A stretch of 64,000 nt of DNA, from the NCBI RefSeq assembly GCF_029080175.1, contig NZ_JARFJC010000049.1. One strand, written 5' to 3'. This DNA comes from Luteipulveratus flavus. GTDB taxonomy: Bacteria > Actinomycetota > Actinomycetes > Actinomycetales > Dermatophilaceae. This document shows, piece by piece, positions 15,357 to 23,982 of this stretch. A model generated the notes under the pieces. That model was not told the origin of the DNA and did no database searches. It was given only the letters and a program-made list of their open reading frames with translations. Within the stretch, counting starts at the first letter, position 1. Each line of letters opens with the position of its first letter. The translations under genes were made by a program, and so were the position numbers.

Positions 15357-16649
15357 ATGGCGCACTACCGCTCGCAGGGCAGCATCCCGCCCAAGCGGCA
15401 CACCCAGCACCGCGACGAGAGCGGAAACCTCTACTACGAGGAGCTGATGGGCGAGGAGGGCTTCACCTCCGACTCCTCGCTGCTCTACCACCGCGGCATC
15501 CCGTCGGCCATCTCCGACGCCCGGGTCTGGGAGCTCGGCGACTCGCTCGCGACGACGCCGAACCACCCGCTGATGCCCCGCCACCTGAAGCTGCACGACC
15601 TGTTCAGCGCCGACGACACCGGAGTCGACGCCGTGACCGGGCGCCGGCTCGTGCTCGGCAACGGCGACGTCCGGATCTCCTACGTCGTCGCGGACACGGT
15701 GAGCCCCTGGTACCGCAACGGCATCGGCGACGAGTGCGTGTACGTCGAGCGCGGGAACGCCCGGGTGGAGACGGTCTTCGGGACGTTCGACCTGCGCCAG
15801 GGCGACTACCTGGTCATCCCGCGCGCGACGACCCACCGCTGGCTGCCGGTCGTGGCCGGCGACGAGAGCTTCGTCGAGCCGCTGCGGGCGTACTGCATCG
15901 AGGCCAACTCCCACATCGCACCGCCCAAGCGGTACCTGTCCCGGTACGGCCAGCTGCTGGAGCACGCGCCGTACTGCGAGCGGGACCTGCGCGGCCCGGA
16001 CGGTCCGCTGCTGGCCGAGGGCATCGGCGCCGAGCGGGACGAGCCGACCGAGGTCTACATCAAGCACCGGGGAAGCGGCCCGCAGTCCAGCGGCGGCATC
16101 GTCGGGACGGTCTACACCTACCCGTACCACCCGCTGGACGTGGTCGGCTGGGACGGCTGCCTCTACCCGTACGCGTTTAACATCGAGGACTACATGCCGA
16201 TCACCGGCAAGGTCCACCAGCCGCCGCCCGTGCACCAGGTGTTCGAGGGTTACAACTTCGTGATCTGCAACTTCGTGCCGCGCAAGGTCGACTACCACGA
16301 GCTGTCGATCCCGGTGCCGTACTACCACTCCAACGTCGACAGCGACGAGATCATGTTCTACGTCGACGGCGACTACGAGGCGCGCAAGGGTTCGGGCATC
16401 GGCAAGGGCTCGATCTCGGTGCACCCGGGCGGTCACGCGCACGGCCCGCAGCCCGGCGCCACGGAGAAGTCGATCGGCGTCCACTACTTCGACGAGCTCG
16501 CGGTCATGGTCGACACGTTCCGTCCGCTGGAGCTGGGCGAGGCCGGCCGCACGGTCGACGACGGCAAGTACGCCTGGAGCTGGGTCGGCGGACGGACCGA
16601 CCCGCCCGAGTCCGCCCCCGGCAGCACCGAGGTCTTCAGCACCAGCTGA
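15357..16649 (+). CDS. hmgA: Homogentisate 1,2-dioxygenase
   Basis: This 430-residue cupin-fold ring-cleavage enzyme converts homogentisate to maleylacetoacetate. The iron site is visible in the C-terminal cupin: PYYHSNVDSDEIMFYV (His and Glu ligands, about 320-335) and HPGGHAHGPQPG (about 358-370). The N-terminal YRSQGSIPPKRHTQHR is typical of actinobacterial HmgA. AAGGGG lies about 7 nt before ATG 15357. It is transcribed divergently from the unknown gene/fahA operon, across the palindrome at 15300-15318. Confidence 0.96.
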   Translation: MAHYRSQGSIPPKRHTQHRDESGNLYYEELMGEEGFTSDSSLLYHRGIPSAISDARVWELGDSLATTPNHPLMPRHLKLHDLFSADDTGVDAVTGRRLVLGNGDVRISYVVADTVSPWYRNGIGDECVYVERGNARVETVFGTFDLRQGDYLVIPRATTHRWLPVVAGDESFVEPLRAYCIEANSHIAPPKRYLSRYGQLLEHAPYCERDLRGPDGPLLAEGIGAERDEPTEVYIKHRGSGPQSSGGIVGTVYTYPYHPLDVVGWDGCLYPYAFNIEDYMPITGKVHQPPPVHQVFEGYNFVICNFVPRKVDYHELSIPVPYYHSNVDSDEIMFYVDGDYEARKGSGIGKGSISVHPGGHAHGPQPGATEKSIGVHYFDELAVMVDTFRPLELGEAGRTVDDGKYAWSWVGGRTDPPESAPGSTEVFSTS

Positions 16650-16661
16650 CCACCGCCGTCA

Positions 16662-16845
16662 GTTGAGCCGGTCCGAGGCGCCGGCTGTGTACGCCGGTTG
16701 AGCCGGTCCGAGGCGCTAGCCGAGGACCGTGTCGAAACCCGTGACACGCAGGGAGACTCTCCCCACGCGTCCGGTGGCCTCGACGGCTCCGCCTCGCTCT
16801 GCAGGCTCGACCAGCGGCCGGTCGCTCCGACGACGGGCGACGGAC
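16662..16845. repeat. REP-like intergenic repeat cluster
   Basis: GTTGAGCCGGTCCGAGGCGC occurs twice (16662-16681 and 16697-16716). The second copy folds with GGACCGTGTCGAAACC (16725-16740) into an imperfect hairpin. Further right, CTCGACGGCTCC and GGCTCGACCAGCGGCC (about 16777-16822) are the arms of another palindrome. GTCGAAACC and GGTTGAGC ends are hallmarks of dispersed actinobacterial intergenic repeats as I know them. The 295-bp gap 16650-16944 holds nothing else except the leader of the next gene. Confidence 0.6.
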
Positions 16846-16944
16846 GCGTGAACGCGGTCAGAAGTTTGGCCGGCTCGGCGGCGGGCGTCGGCGGTCGCGA
16901 GTAACGTCCCCTCGGTCCTACCGGACGCCACCCCGAGGAGAACG

Positions 16945-18774
16945 ATGTCGAACCCGAGCAGCTCCATGTCCCGCCGCAACCTGCTGTCCATGGCCGTCGT
17001 CGGCGGCGCCGGCCTGGCGCTGGCCTCGACCACCGAGGCCCGCGCGGCCGCGACCGGTGGTGACGACGTGACGATCACCGTGCTCGGCACGACCGACCTG
17101 CACGGCAACGTCTTCAACTGGGACTACTTCAAGAACGCCGAGTACGACGACGCCAAGCACAACGACATCGGCGCGGCCAAGTGCGCGACCCTCATCAAGG
17201 CCGTACGGGCCGAGCGCGGCGCCGACACCTGCATCACGCTCGACGCCGGCGACACGATCCAGGGCACCCCGCTGGCGTACTACTACGCCAAGATCGACCC
17301 GATCACCCAGGGCTCGACCCACCCGATGGCCGCGGCGATGAACGAGATCGGCTACGACGCCGCCGCGCTGGGCAACCACGAGTTCAACTACGGCATGGAC
17401 CTGCTGCGCGCGTTCGAGCGCCAGCTGCACCACCCGCTGCTCGGCGCGAACGCCGTCGACTGGAACACCAAGGAGCCCGTCTTCCCGCCGTACGTCCTCA
17501 AGCGCGTCAAGGTGAAGGGGCAGAAGCCGATCACCGTCGGCATCCTCGGCCTGGTGACCCCGGGCGTCGCGATCTGGGACAAGGCCAACGTCGAGGGCAA
17601 GGTCCGCTTCGCGGGCATCGTCGAGCAGGCCAAGGTGTACGTCCCGCGGATGAAGGCCGCCGGCGCGGACGTCGTCGTCGTGTCCTGCCACTCGGGCGCC
17701 GACACCTCCTCGTCGTACGGCGACGCGCTGCCGTACCCGGAGAACGCCAGCACCCTGCTGGCGCAGCAGGTCCCGGGCATCGACGCGGTCCTGGTGGGCC
17801 ACGCGCACAAGGAGATCCCGCAGCGGTTCGTCACCAACGAGCAGACCGGCAAGCAGGTGCTGCTCAGCGAGCCGTACTACTGGGGCATGCGCGTCACCGT
17901 CATGGACCTCGGCCTGACCAAGGTCCGCGGCCAGTGGCAGGTCACCAGCTCCTCGGCGACGCTGCTGGACGCGAACACCGCTCCCGAGGACGCCGCGGTC
18001 GCCGCGCTCGTCCGTCCCGCGCACCAGAAGGTGCTCACCTACGTCAACGGCGTCATCGGCACGAGCAAGGCCGCGATGTCGGCCGCGACGTCCCGGTACG
18101 AGGACACCCCGGCCATGGACTTCATCAACCACGTGCAGGCGGACGCGGTGAAGAAGGCGCTCGCCGGCACGTCCGACGCGAGCACGCCCGTGCTGTCGAT
18201 CGCCGCGCCGTTCAACAAGGCCGCCGCGATCCCGGCCGGCGACGTCACCGTCCGCGACGTGGCGGGCCTGTACATCTACGACAACACCCTGCTGGCCATC
18301 CGGTTCACCGGCGCCCAGGTCCGGGCGTACCTGGAAAAGTCGGCGGAGTACTTCAAGCAGGTCTCCGGCACCGGTCCGTTCACGCCCGACCAGCTGACCA
18401 ACGCCGTGACGCCGACCGCGCCGAACGGCACGCCGGACTACAACTACGACATCATGGGCGGCCTCGACGCGGCGCTGACGTACGACATCGACGTGACCGT
18501 CCCGGCGGGCAGGCGGATCCGCAACCTCGCCTACGCCGGCGCGCCCGTGACCGACGGCCAGCCGTTCGTGGTCGCGATCAACAACTACCGCCAGTCCGGT
18601 GGCGGCGGCTTCCCGGGCGTCACCACCGCGCCGGTGCTCTACAACCGCCAGGTCGAGATCCGTCAGCTGCTGATCGACTGGGTCACCGCGGAGAAGGTCA
18701 TCGACCCCGCGACGTTCTCCAGCACCGACTGGCGCCTGGTGTCGGGCAGCACCCCGGTGGTCATCAACGGCTGA
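16945..18774 (+). CDS. Exported 5'-nucleotidase / 2',3'-cyclic-nucleotide phosphodiesterase family protein
   Basis: This 609-residue metallophosphoesterase has an N-terminal Tat signal (SMSRRNLLSM, then a hydrophobic run and ARAAA cleavage region), so it should be exported folded. The calcineurin-like domain (about 45-330) shows GTTDLHG, DAGDTIQG, GNHEFNYG, VSCHSGAD and GHAHKE metal-binding motifs. The C-terminal 5'-nucleotidase substrate domain (about 350-580) includes INNYRQSGGGGFPG. It resembles UshA/CpdB enzymes that release nucleosides and phosphate outside the cell. The start has GAGGAG 5 nt upstream. It is monocistronic, followed by a strong terminator. Confidence 0.93.
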   Translation: MSNPSSSMSRRNLLSMAVVGGAGLALASTTEARAAATGGDDVTITVLGTTDLHGNVFNWDYFKNAEYDDAKHNDIGAAKCATLIKAVRAERGADTCITLDAGDTIQGTPLAYYYAKIDPITQGSTHPMAAAMNEIGYDAAALGNHEFNYGMDLLRAFERQLHHPLLGANAVDWNTKEPVFPPYVLKRVKVKGQKPITVGILGLVTPGVAIWDKANVEGKVRFAGIVEQAKVYVPRMKAAGADVVVVSCHSGADTSSSYGDALPYPENASTLLAQQVPGIDAVLVGHAHKEIPQRFVTNEQTGKQVLLSEPYYWGMRVTVMDLGLTKVRGQWQVTSSSATLLDANTAPEDAAVAALVRPAHQKVLTYVNGVIGTSKAAMSAATSRYEDTPAMDFINHVQADAVKKALAGTSDASTPVLSIAAPFNKAAAIPAGDVTVRDVAGLYIYDNTLLAIRFTGAQVRAYLEKSAEYFKQVSGTGPFTPDQLTNAVTPTAPNGTPDYNYDIMGGLDAALTYDIDVTVPAGRRIRNLAYAGAPVTDGQPFVVAINNYRQSGGGGFPGVTTAPVLYNRQVEIRQLLIDWVTAEKVIDPATFSSTDWRLVSGSTPVVING

Positions 18775-18779
18775 TCCAC

Positions 18780-18814
18780 GCGGCCGGGCGGGGATGAGTT
18801 CTCCGCCCGGCCGC
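18780..18814. terminator. Terminator hairpin between convergent genes
   Basis: GCGGCCGGGCGG (18780-18791) pairs perfectly with CCGCCCGGCCGC (18803-18814) immediately after the nucleotidase stop. It can serve both strands. Confidence 0.85.
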
Positions 18815-18835
18815 GAGGCCATCCCTCGACGTGCG

Positions 18836-19318
18836 CTACCGGACGAACGTCAGACGGTAGGAGCCGCTGGTGAGGGTCAGCTCGCGGTGCTTGACGCCGA
18901 CAGCGAACGCGATGCCGTTGAAGAGAGCACCCATAGCGGTTCGCGCGGCCACCTCCGTCGTGGTCTCGCCGACGCAGCCCATCGCCGGCGCGACCGTGTC
19001 CCGAATGGTCACGTAGCGGTCGGCGGAGCCGTGTGCAGTGCCCGTGATCGGCTGTACGCAGCCGTCCGCTCCCGTGGCGGTTTGGCCGTCGAGGCGGATG
19101 GAGGCTCCCACCGCGCGGACGTCCATCGGCGCCCGTCCCGGCTCCGTGACGGTCACGAGCGTCCAGGTCGGGCCCGCCAGCCCGGCCAGCAGCGACGATC
19201 TCGGTTCGGGGCTGGCGCCGGTCGACGCGGTGGCCGCGCATCCCCCCACCAGCAGGACTCCCGCGAGGGCCCCCACGACTTCCGGACCACGACGACGGAT
19301 CGACGCACGATCACCCAT
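18836..19318 (-). CDS. META-domain (HslJ-like) lipoprotein
   Basis: This 160-residue protein starts with a lipoprotein signal peptide (ALAGVLLVGGC; lipidated Cys about 27). A single domain resembles META/HslJ: LAGPTWTLVTVTEPG, ASIRLDGQTATGADGCVQPITGTAH and a C-terminal LTLTSGSYRLTFVR strand. The role of META proteins is unclear; HslJ is linked to novobiocin tolerance in E. coli. ATG 19318 follows a weak CACACT -10-like box by 6 nt. It is convergent with the nucleotidase gene. Confidence 0.7.
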   Translation of the reverse strand: MGDRASIRRRGPEVVGALAGVLLVGGCAATASTGASPEPRSSLLAGLAGPTWTLVTVTEPGRAPMDVRAVGASIRLDGQTATGADGCVQPITGTAHGSADRYVTIRDTVAPAMGCVGETTTEVAARTAMGALFNGIAFAVGVKHRELTLTSGSYRLTFVR

Positions 19319-19396
19319 GGGACGAGTGTGCCCGCGCGGTCCGTCCGGCACCCTGCCTTCCCGGCCGTCGGCGGTCACGGATCCATCACAGACGCG

Positions 19397-20008
19397 TCAG
19401 CTGCCGCCGACGACGGGCTCCCCGACCAGCTCGACCCCGGCGGCGCGCAGCCGATCGAGCGCGTACTCGGTGCTCTCGGCGGCGACACCGGCGGTAAGGT
19501 CCAGCAGGACCCGGGTGCCGAAGCCCGCCTCCACCGCGTCCAGCGCTGTGGCCCGCACGCAGTGGTCGGTGGCGATGCCAACCACGTCGACGCGCTCGAC
19601 CCCGCGCTCCTGCAGCCAGTCCGCCAGCGGCTGCTCCTGCTCGGTCGCACCCTCGAACCCGCTGTACGCCGCCGCGAACCGGCCCTTGCGGAAGACCGCC
19701 TCCACCTGGTCCAGCGCCGGCTGCACGGCCGGGTGGAAGTCCGCCCCGGCCGTACCGATCTTGCAGTGCACCGGCCAGGTGTCGACGAAGTCCGGGCTGC
19801 TGGACCAGTGCTCGCCCGGGTCCTCGTGCCAGTCGGCGGTCGCGACGACGTGCTCGTAGGAGTCGCCCTCGGCCTCGACGAAGGCTGCGATGTCGGCGGC
19901 GACCTTGGCGCCCCCGGCGACGGCGAGGGACCCGCCCTCGCAGAAGTCGTTCTGCACGTCGACGAGGACGAGCGCGCGGCGGGTCGGGGCGACGGGGTCG
20001 GTGCTCAT
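19397..20008 (-). CDS. pncA: Nicotinamidase (isochorismatase family)
   Basis: This 203-residue enzyme turns nicotinamide into nicotinate for NAD salvage. The catalytic triad is visible: Asp in LVDVQNDFCEGGSL, Lys in AVFRKGRFAAAYSGFEG and Cys in GIATDHCVRATALDA. The metal-binding D-W-H motif is ATADWHEDP. ATG 20008 follows a TACGCT -10 box (20020-20015) by 6 nt, a leaderless layout. The next NAD-salvage step is encoded 4 kb away at 23983-25308 (pncB). Confidence 0.95.
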   Translation of the reverse strand: MSTDPVAPTRRALVLVDVQNDFCEGGSLAVAGGAKVAADIAAFVEAEGDSYEHVVATADWHEDPGEHWSSSPDFVDTWPVHCKIGTAGADFHPAVQPALDQVEAVFRKGRFAAAYSGFEGATEQEQPLADWLQERGVERVDVVGIATDHCVRATALDAVEAGFGTRVLLDLTAGVAAESTEYALDRLRAAGVELVGEPVVGGS

Positions 20009-20074
20009 GGATCGAGCGTAGATCTCAACGCTGGTATGACCCGGGCGAGACCGTCGGTTCCTACAGTGACGGGC

Positions 20075-21235
20075 ATGAGCGAGCGTTCCTGGTGGGAGTC
20101 CGTCCCCGCCGCCGTGGCGGTCGCGGGCCTCATCACCGGCGGAGTGCTCGGCTCCGCCCCGCACATCCCCGCCGGGCCCGGTAACCGTGAGATCGACGCG
20201 CTCGCGGTAGGGCTCGGCCTCGTCGGCGCCTGGGCGCTGCTGCTGCGCTGGGTCCAGCCGTACCTCATGGTGGCGATCTCCGGGCTCGCCGTCGCGACGT
20301 ACGCGTACCTGAACTACCCGGGCGGGCCGGAGTACCTGCCCGGCCCGCTCGCGGTGATGACCTTCGGGTTCGTCCGGCCGCGGCGCCAGCTGTACGCCGT
20401 CGCCGTCGCGTACCTGGCCGCGATGTCGGTCGCCACGCTCGCGGCGGGTGACGGCAGCGACTACTCGGCGTTCCTGGGCTTCCTCGGCTGGACCGGCGCC
20501 GCCGTGCTCGTCGCGGAGGTGCTGCGCGCTCGTCGGGAGCGGGCGGCGGCCCACCGTGAGACCCAGCGCCGCCAGCAGCAGCAGACCCTGGTCGAGCAGC
20601 AGCTCGGGCTGGCCAGGGACCTGCACGACAGCGTCGCGCACGCCCTCACCGCCATCAACGTGCAGGCCGCCATCGCCGAGCGCACCGTCCACCGCGACCC
20701 GGAGGCCGCTGCCGGGGCGGCCGCCGCGATCCGCGAGACCAGCCGCAGCGCGCTGACCGACCTGACCCAGATCGTGAAGTCGCTGCGCTCCACCGACGAC
20801 ACGCCGACCAGCCCGGACCGCGGGCTCGAGGACGTGGAGGCGCTCGTCGAGCAGGCTCGCCGGGGCGGCCTGCGGGTCGAGCTGCAGCGCCTCGGCGGGG
20901 AGGGCCGCGACAGGCCCGGCGGAGACAGCAGCGACCGCGAGGTTGGCGTCCCGGCCGCGCTCGCGGCGTACCGGCTGGTCCAGGAGGCGCTCACCAACGC
21001 GACCCGGTACGCGCCCGGCTCGCGGGTCCAGGTCGTCATCGACCGCAGGCAGGGACTGACCGTCATCGTTCGCGACGACGGCGGCGACCCGCACCGGGCC
21101 GACGAGCGCGTGCAGGGATCCGGTCACGGCCTGCTCGGCATGCGCGAACGCGTCCTCGCCTCTGGTGGCACGCTGGAGCACGGACCTCGTGAGCGAACAG
21201 GATTCGAGGTGGCCGGCCGATGGGCGAATCCATGA
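20075..21235 (+). CDS. Sensor histidine kinase, NarL/DesK-type (HisKA_3)
   Basis: This 386-residue membrane kinase has five or so hydrophobic helices in the first 150 residues. A Gln/Arg-rich linker leads to the HisKA_3 dimerisation helix with the phospho-acceptor H184 (LARDLHDSVAHALTA), then a HATPase_c domain with VQEALTNATRYA (N-box) and GSGHGLLGMRERV (G-box). The N-terminal sensor has no known extracellular domain, so it may sense a membrane-bound cue. ATG 20075 follows TACAGT (20062-20067) by 7 nt (leaderless). The stop overlaps the response-regulator start. The ABC exporter downstream is a likely target. Confidence 0.93.
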   Translation: MSERSWWESVPAAVAVAGLITGGVLGSAPHIPAGPGNREIDALAVGLGLVGAWALLLRWVQPYLMVAISGLAVATYAYLNYPGGPEYLPGPLAVMTFGFVRPRRQLYAVAVAYLAAMSVATLAAGDGSDYSAFLGFLGWTGAAVLVAEVLRARRERAAAHRETQRRQQQQTLVEQQLGLARDLHDSVAHALTAINVQAAIAERTVHRDPEAAAGAAAAIRETSRSALTDLTQIVKSLRSTDDTPTSPDRGLEDVEALVEQARRGGLRVELQRLGGEGRDRPGGDSSDREVGVPAALAAYRLVQEALTNATRYAPGSRVQVVIDRRQGLTVIVRDDGGDPHRADERVQGSGHGLLGMRERVLASGGTLEHGPRERTGFEVAGRWANP

Positions 21236-21960
21236 CCCCCGAGCAACCCGACCGCCCCGGCACGCCCGCCGAACGGACCGGGCCGATCCGCGTCGTCGTC
21301 GCGGACGACCAGACGCTCGTACGCCGCGGGTTCGCCACGCTGATCGGCCTGGAGGCCGACATCGAGGTGGTCGCCGAGGCGACCGACGGCGCCGAGGCGG
21401 TCCGGGCGGCCCGCGACCTGCGCCCGGATGTGATCCTGATGGACATCCGGATGCCCGGCCTGGACGGGCTCGAGGCCACCCGTCAGATCACCGGCGACCC
21501 GGCGCTCGCCGACGTCCGGGTGCTCGTGCTGACGACGTTCGACCTGGACGAGTACGTCTTCGAGGCGCTCCGGCTCGGCGCCAGCGGCTTCCTGGTCAAG
21601 CACACCGACCCGGACGAGCTGGTCCGCGCGGTCCGCGTCGTCGCCGCGGGCGAGGCGCTGCTCTCACCCGGCGTGACCCGGCGGCTGATCCACCAGTTCG
21701 CCCAGGGTCCGGCGGCGCCGCCCGGTCGTACCGCAGCCGCGACCTCGGACATCGCCCGGCACCTCACCGAGCGCGAGCGGGAGGTCGTCGGGCTGGTGGC
21801 GCAGGGGCTGTCCAACGAGGAGATCGCCGAGCAGTGGTTCGTCAGCCAGGCCACCGTGCGCACCCACGTGAGCCGCGCGATGACCAAGCTGTACGCCCGC
21901 GACCGCGCTCAGCTGGTGGTCCTGGCCTACCAGCACGGTCTCGCGACCCCGCCCGCCTGA
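21232..21960 (+). CDS. NarL/FixJ-family response regulator
   Basis: This 242-residue protein has a receiver domain (about 18-135) with the acidic pair in VADDQTLVRRG, phospho-acceptor D71 (VILMDIRMPGLDGLEA) and the conserved Lys in FLVKHTDP. A C-terminal LuxR HTH (about 175-235) follows: LTEREREVVGLVAQGLSNEEIAEQWFVSQATVRTHVSRAMTKL. ATG 21232 overlaps the kinase stop (ATGA); in-frame ATG 21220 is the alternative. It probably activates or represses the ABC-transporter genes that follow after 92 bp. Confidence 0.93.
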   Translation: MTPEQPDRPGTPAERTGPIRVVVADDQTLVRRGFATLIGLEADIEVVAEATDGAEAVRAARDLRPDVILMDIRMPGLDGLEATRQITGDPALADVRVLVLTTFDLDEYVFEALRLGASGFLVKHTDPDELVRAVRVVAAGEALLSPGVTRRLIHQFAQGPAAPPGRTAAATSDIARHLTEREREVVGLVAQGLSNEEIAEQWFVSQATVRTHVSRAMTKLYARDRAQLVVLAYQHGLATPPA

Positions 21961-22052
21961 GGTCCGGGTGCGCGGGCTCAACGCCTGACGCACACCGAAC
22001 GTCGACACCTGCACGACGCGGGTGACCACCGCTCGCCGGAACAGTCGAGGGC

Positions 22053-22985
22053 ATGAGCACCTCAACCCTTCCCGACGCGGTCGCGGTGACCGGCCTGACC
22101 AAGAGGTACGGCCGCCGCACCGTCGTCGACGACGTCTCCGTGCGGATCCCGAGCGGGTCCGTCACCGGTCTGATCGGCCCGAACGGCGCCGGCAAGACCA
22201 CTGTCATGTCCATGCTGCTCGGCCTGGTCCGGCCGACGTCCGGCGAGGGCCAGGTGCTCGGTCATGACCTGGCCCGGCCCAAGGCGTACGTGGGCCGGGT
22301 CGGCGCCCTCATCGAGGGTCCGGCGTTCCACCCGTCCATGAGCGGCCGGGCCAACCTGCGCAACCTCGTCCGGCTCGGGCGCCATGACCCCGAGCAGATC
22401 GCACCCCTGCTGCACCTGGTCGGCCTCGCCGACCGCGGCGACGACCTGTACGGCGCGTACTCGCTCGGGATGAAGCAGCGCCTCGGCATCGCCGCCGCGC
22501 TGCTCGGCGACCCCGACCTGGTGATCCTCGACGAGCCCACCAACGGCGTCGACCCGCAGGGGATGCGCGACATCCGTCACCTGGTCCGGCGCATCGCCGA
22601 GGGCGGCCGGACCGTCCTGGTGTCCTCGCACCTGCTCGCCGAACTGGAGCACGTGTGCGACCACCTGGTCGTGATCGACCGCGGGGGCCTGCGCTACCAG
22701 GGGCCGATGGACGAGCTCCCGACCGGCCGGCGCGAGGTCATCCGGGTCGCCGCCGACGGCGCGGCCACGGACCTGCACGACCTGCTCGTCCGCGACGGGC
22801 TCGAGGCCACGGCTCGCGGCACGGTCACCGAGGTCGAGATCGGCGAGGCGGACCCCGTACGGCTCGCCGCTCGCATCAACAGCACCGCCCACGCAGCCGG
22901 CATCACCCTGACCGAGCTGCACCACCAGCGTCAGACGCTCGAGGACCGCGTCCTCGAGCTCGTCGGGAACGGAAGTGCGTCATGA
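22053..22985 (+). CDS. ABC transporter ATP-binding protein
   Basis: This 310-residue ATPase has Walker A GPNGAGKTT (about 43-51), a signature loop written YSLGMKQRLGIA in place of LSGGQ as usual in BcrA/drug-type exporters, Walker B LVILDEPTNGVDPQG and the H-loop SSHLL. A C-terminal extension (about 225-310) is typical of this group. With the permease next to it, it should form an exporter for a peptide, antibiotic or lipid. The two-component system upstream suggests cell-envelope-stress control (inference). Confidence 0.93.
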   Translation: MSTSTLPDAVAVTGLTKRYGRRTVVDDVSVRIPSGSVTGLIGPNGAGKTTVMSMLLGLVRPTSGEGQVLGHDLARPKAYVGRVGALIEGPAFHPSMSGRANLRNLVRLGRHDPEQIAPLLHLVGLADRGDDLYGAYSLGMKQRLGIAAALLGDPDLVILDEPTNGVDPQGMRDIRHLVRRIAEGGRTVLVSSHLLAELEHVCDHLVVIDRGGLRYQGPMDELPTGRREVIRVAADGAATDLHDLLVRDGLEATARGTVTEVEIGEADPVRLAARINSTAHAAGITLTELHHQRQTLEDRVLELVGNGSAS

Positions 22986-23812
22986 CCACCGCCACTCGTC
23001 CTGCCGAGACGACCGGCACCGATCGGCGTCTGCGCGGGGGAGCGTTCCTCGCGGAGTGGACCCGCCTCGGCCAGCGCCGCGTCTGGCTGCCCGCGATCGC
23101 CACCACCGTCCTGTACGCCGCCGTCGTCACCTTCGCGCTGATCGCCACCGCGCAGGACCGTGGTCCGGGCGTCACGATCAGTGCGCTGTCGCAGTCGGGC
23201 GGCGGCACGCTCGCACCCTCCTCGGCGGCGCGCTTCGCCTCCGTCCTGCTGCTCGCGGTGTTCGTCGGGCTGTCGGCCGGCGCGTTCTCCAAGGGCACCT
23301 GGCGCGCGGCGCTGCTGCACCATCCGGGCCGGTTCGGTCTGGCCGTCGGGACGTTCCTCGCCCGTATCGCGGGTCTGGCGGTGATCGTCGCCCTGCTGTT
23401 CGTGGTCGGGTGGGCCACCGCGGCCGTCGTCGGACCGAGCCAGGGCGTCGACACCTCGGCGTGGACCGACGCCGCATCCTGGCAGAGCGCGGCCGAGGAC
23501 TTCCTGCGCGTGCTCGGCTTCGGCGTCGGCTGGGCGCTGCTCGGCACGGCCGTCGGCATGGCGACCCGGTCGGTACCGGTCGGCCTCGCGGTCGCGGTCC
23601 TGTGGGCCGGTCCGATCGAGAACGTCCTGGGTGACTCGTTCGCCTTCGGGCAGCGCTGGTTCCCCGGCCTGCTGCTGCGGTACGTCGTCGCCCCGGACTC
23701 GCTCGGTATCAGCCTCAGCAACGCCGAGCTCTACGGCACCCTCGCCGCGTACGGGGTCGTCCTGCTGGGCGTGATCGCGTTCCTGGTCGGTCGCCGCGAC
23801 GTCACCAGCTGA
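22982..23812 (+). CDS. ABC transporter permease
   Basis: This 276-residue membrane protein has about six predicted helices: WLPAIATTVLYAAVVTFALIA, ARFASVLLLAVFVGLSAGAF, a pair around LARIAGLAVIVALLFVVGWATAA, VLGFGVGWALLGTAVGMA, VPVGLAVAVLWAGP and AAYGVVLLGVIAFLVG. An ABC-2-type topology fits. The ATG overlaps the ATPase stop by 4 bp. A strong terminator follows. Confidence 0.88.
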   Translation: MTTATRPAETTGTDRRLRGGAFLAEWTRLGQRRVWLPAIATTVLYAAVVTFALIATAQDRGPGVTISALSQSGGGTLAPSSAARFASVLLLAVFVGLSAGAFSKGTWRAALLHHPGRFGLAVGTFLARIAGLAVIVALLFVVGWATAAVVGPSQGVDTSAWTDAASWQSAAEDFLRVLGFGVGWALLGTAVGMATRSVPVGLAVAVLWAGPIENVLGDSFAFGQRWFPGLLLRYVVAPDSLGISLSNAELYGTLAAYGVVLLGVIAFLVGRRDVTS

Positions 23813-23845
23813 CCACCGGCCCACCCGCCCGGACCACCCTTTCGG

Positions 23846-23904
23846 CCGGGTGCGCGTGTCCTGCCGGATTCCGCTGTGAATTCGCGCAGGACACGCGCAC
23901 CCGG
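23846..23904. terminator. Very strong bidirectional terminator
   Basis: Arms 23846-23864 (CCGGGTGCGCGTGTCCTGC) and 23886-23904 are perfect 19-bp complements, with a further small stem in the loop. It separates the ABC permease gene from the convergent pncB. Confidence 0.9.
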
Positions 23905-23982
23905 TCCGGAGAGGTCGCGAGGGAAAGAGGTTGTGAGCGTGGGCGCGGGACGGGGTGAGCGGGGCCGGGTGGGTACGGGCGG

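Noticed and set aside
16918..18822. Long antisense frame (634 residues) opposite the nucleotidase gene
   Set aside because: It is rich in Arg, Val and His with no domain, and mirrors a strong Tat-exported enzyme on the other strand. It is typical GC-rich shadow coding.
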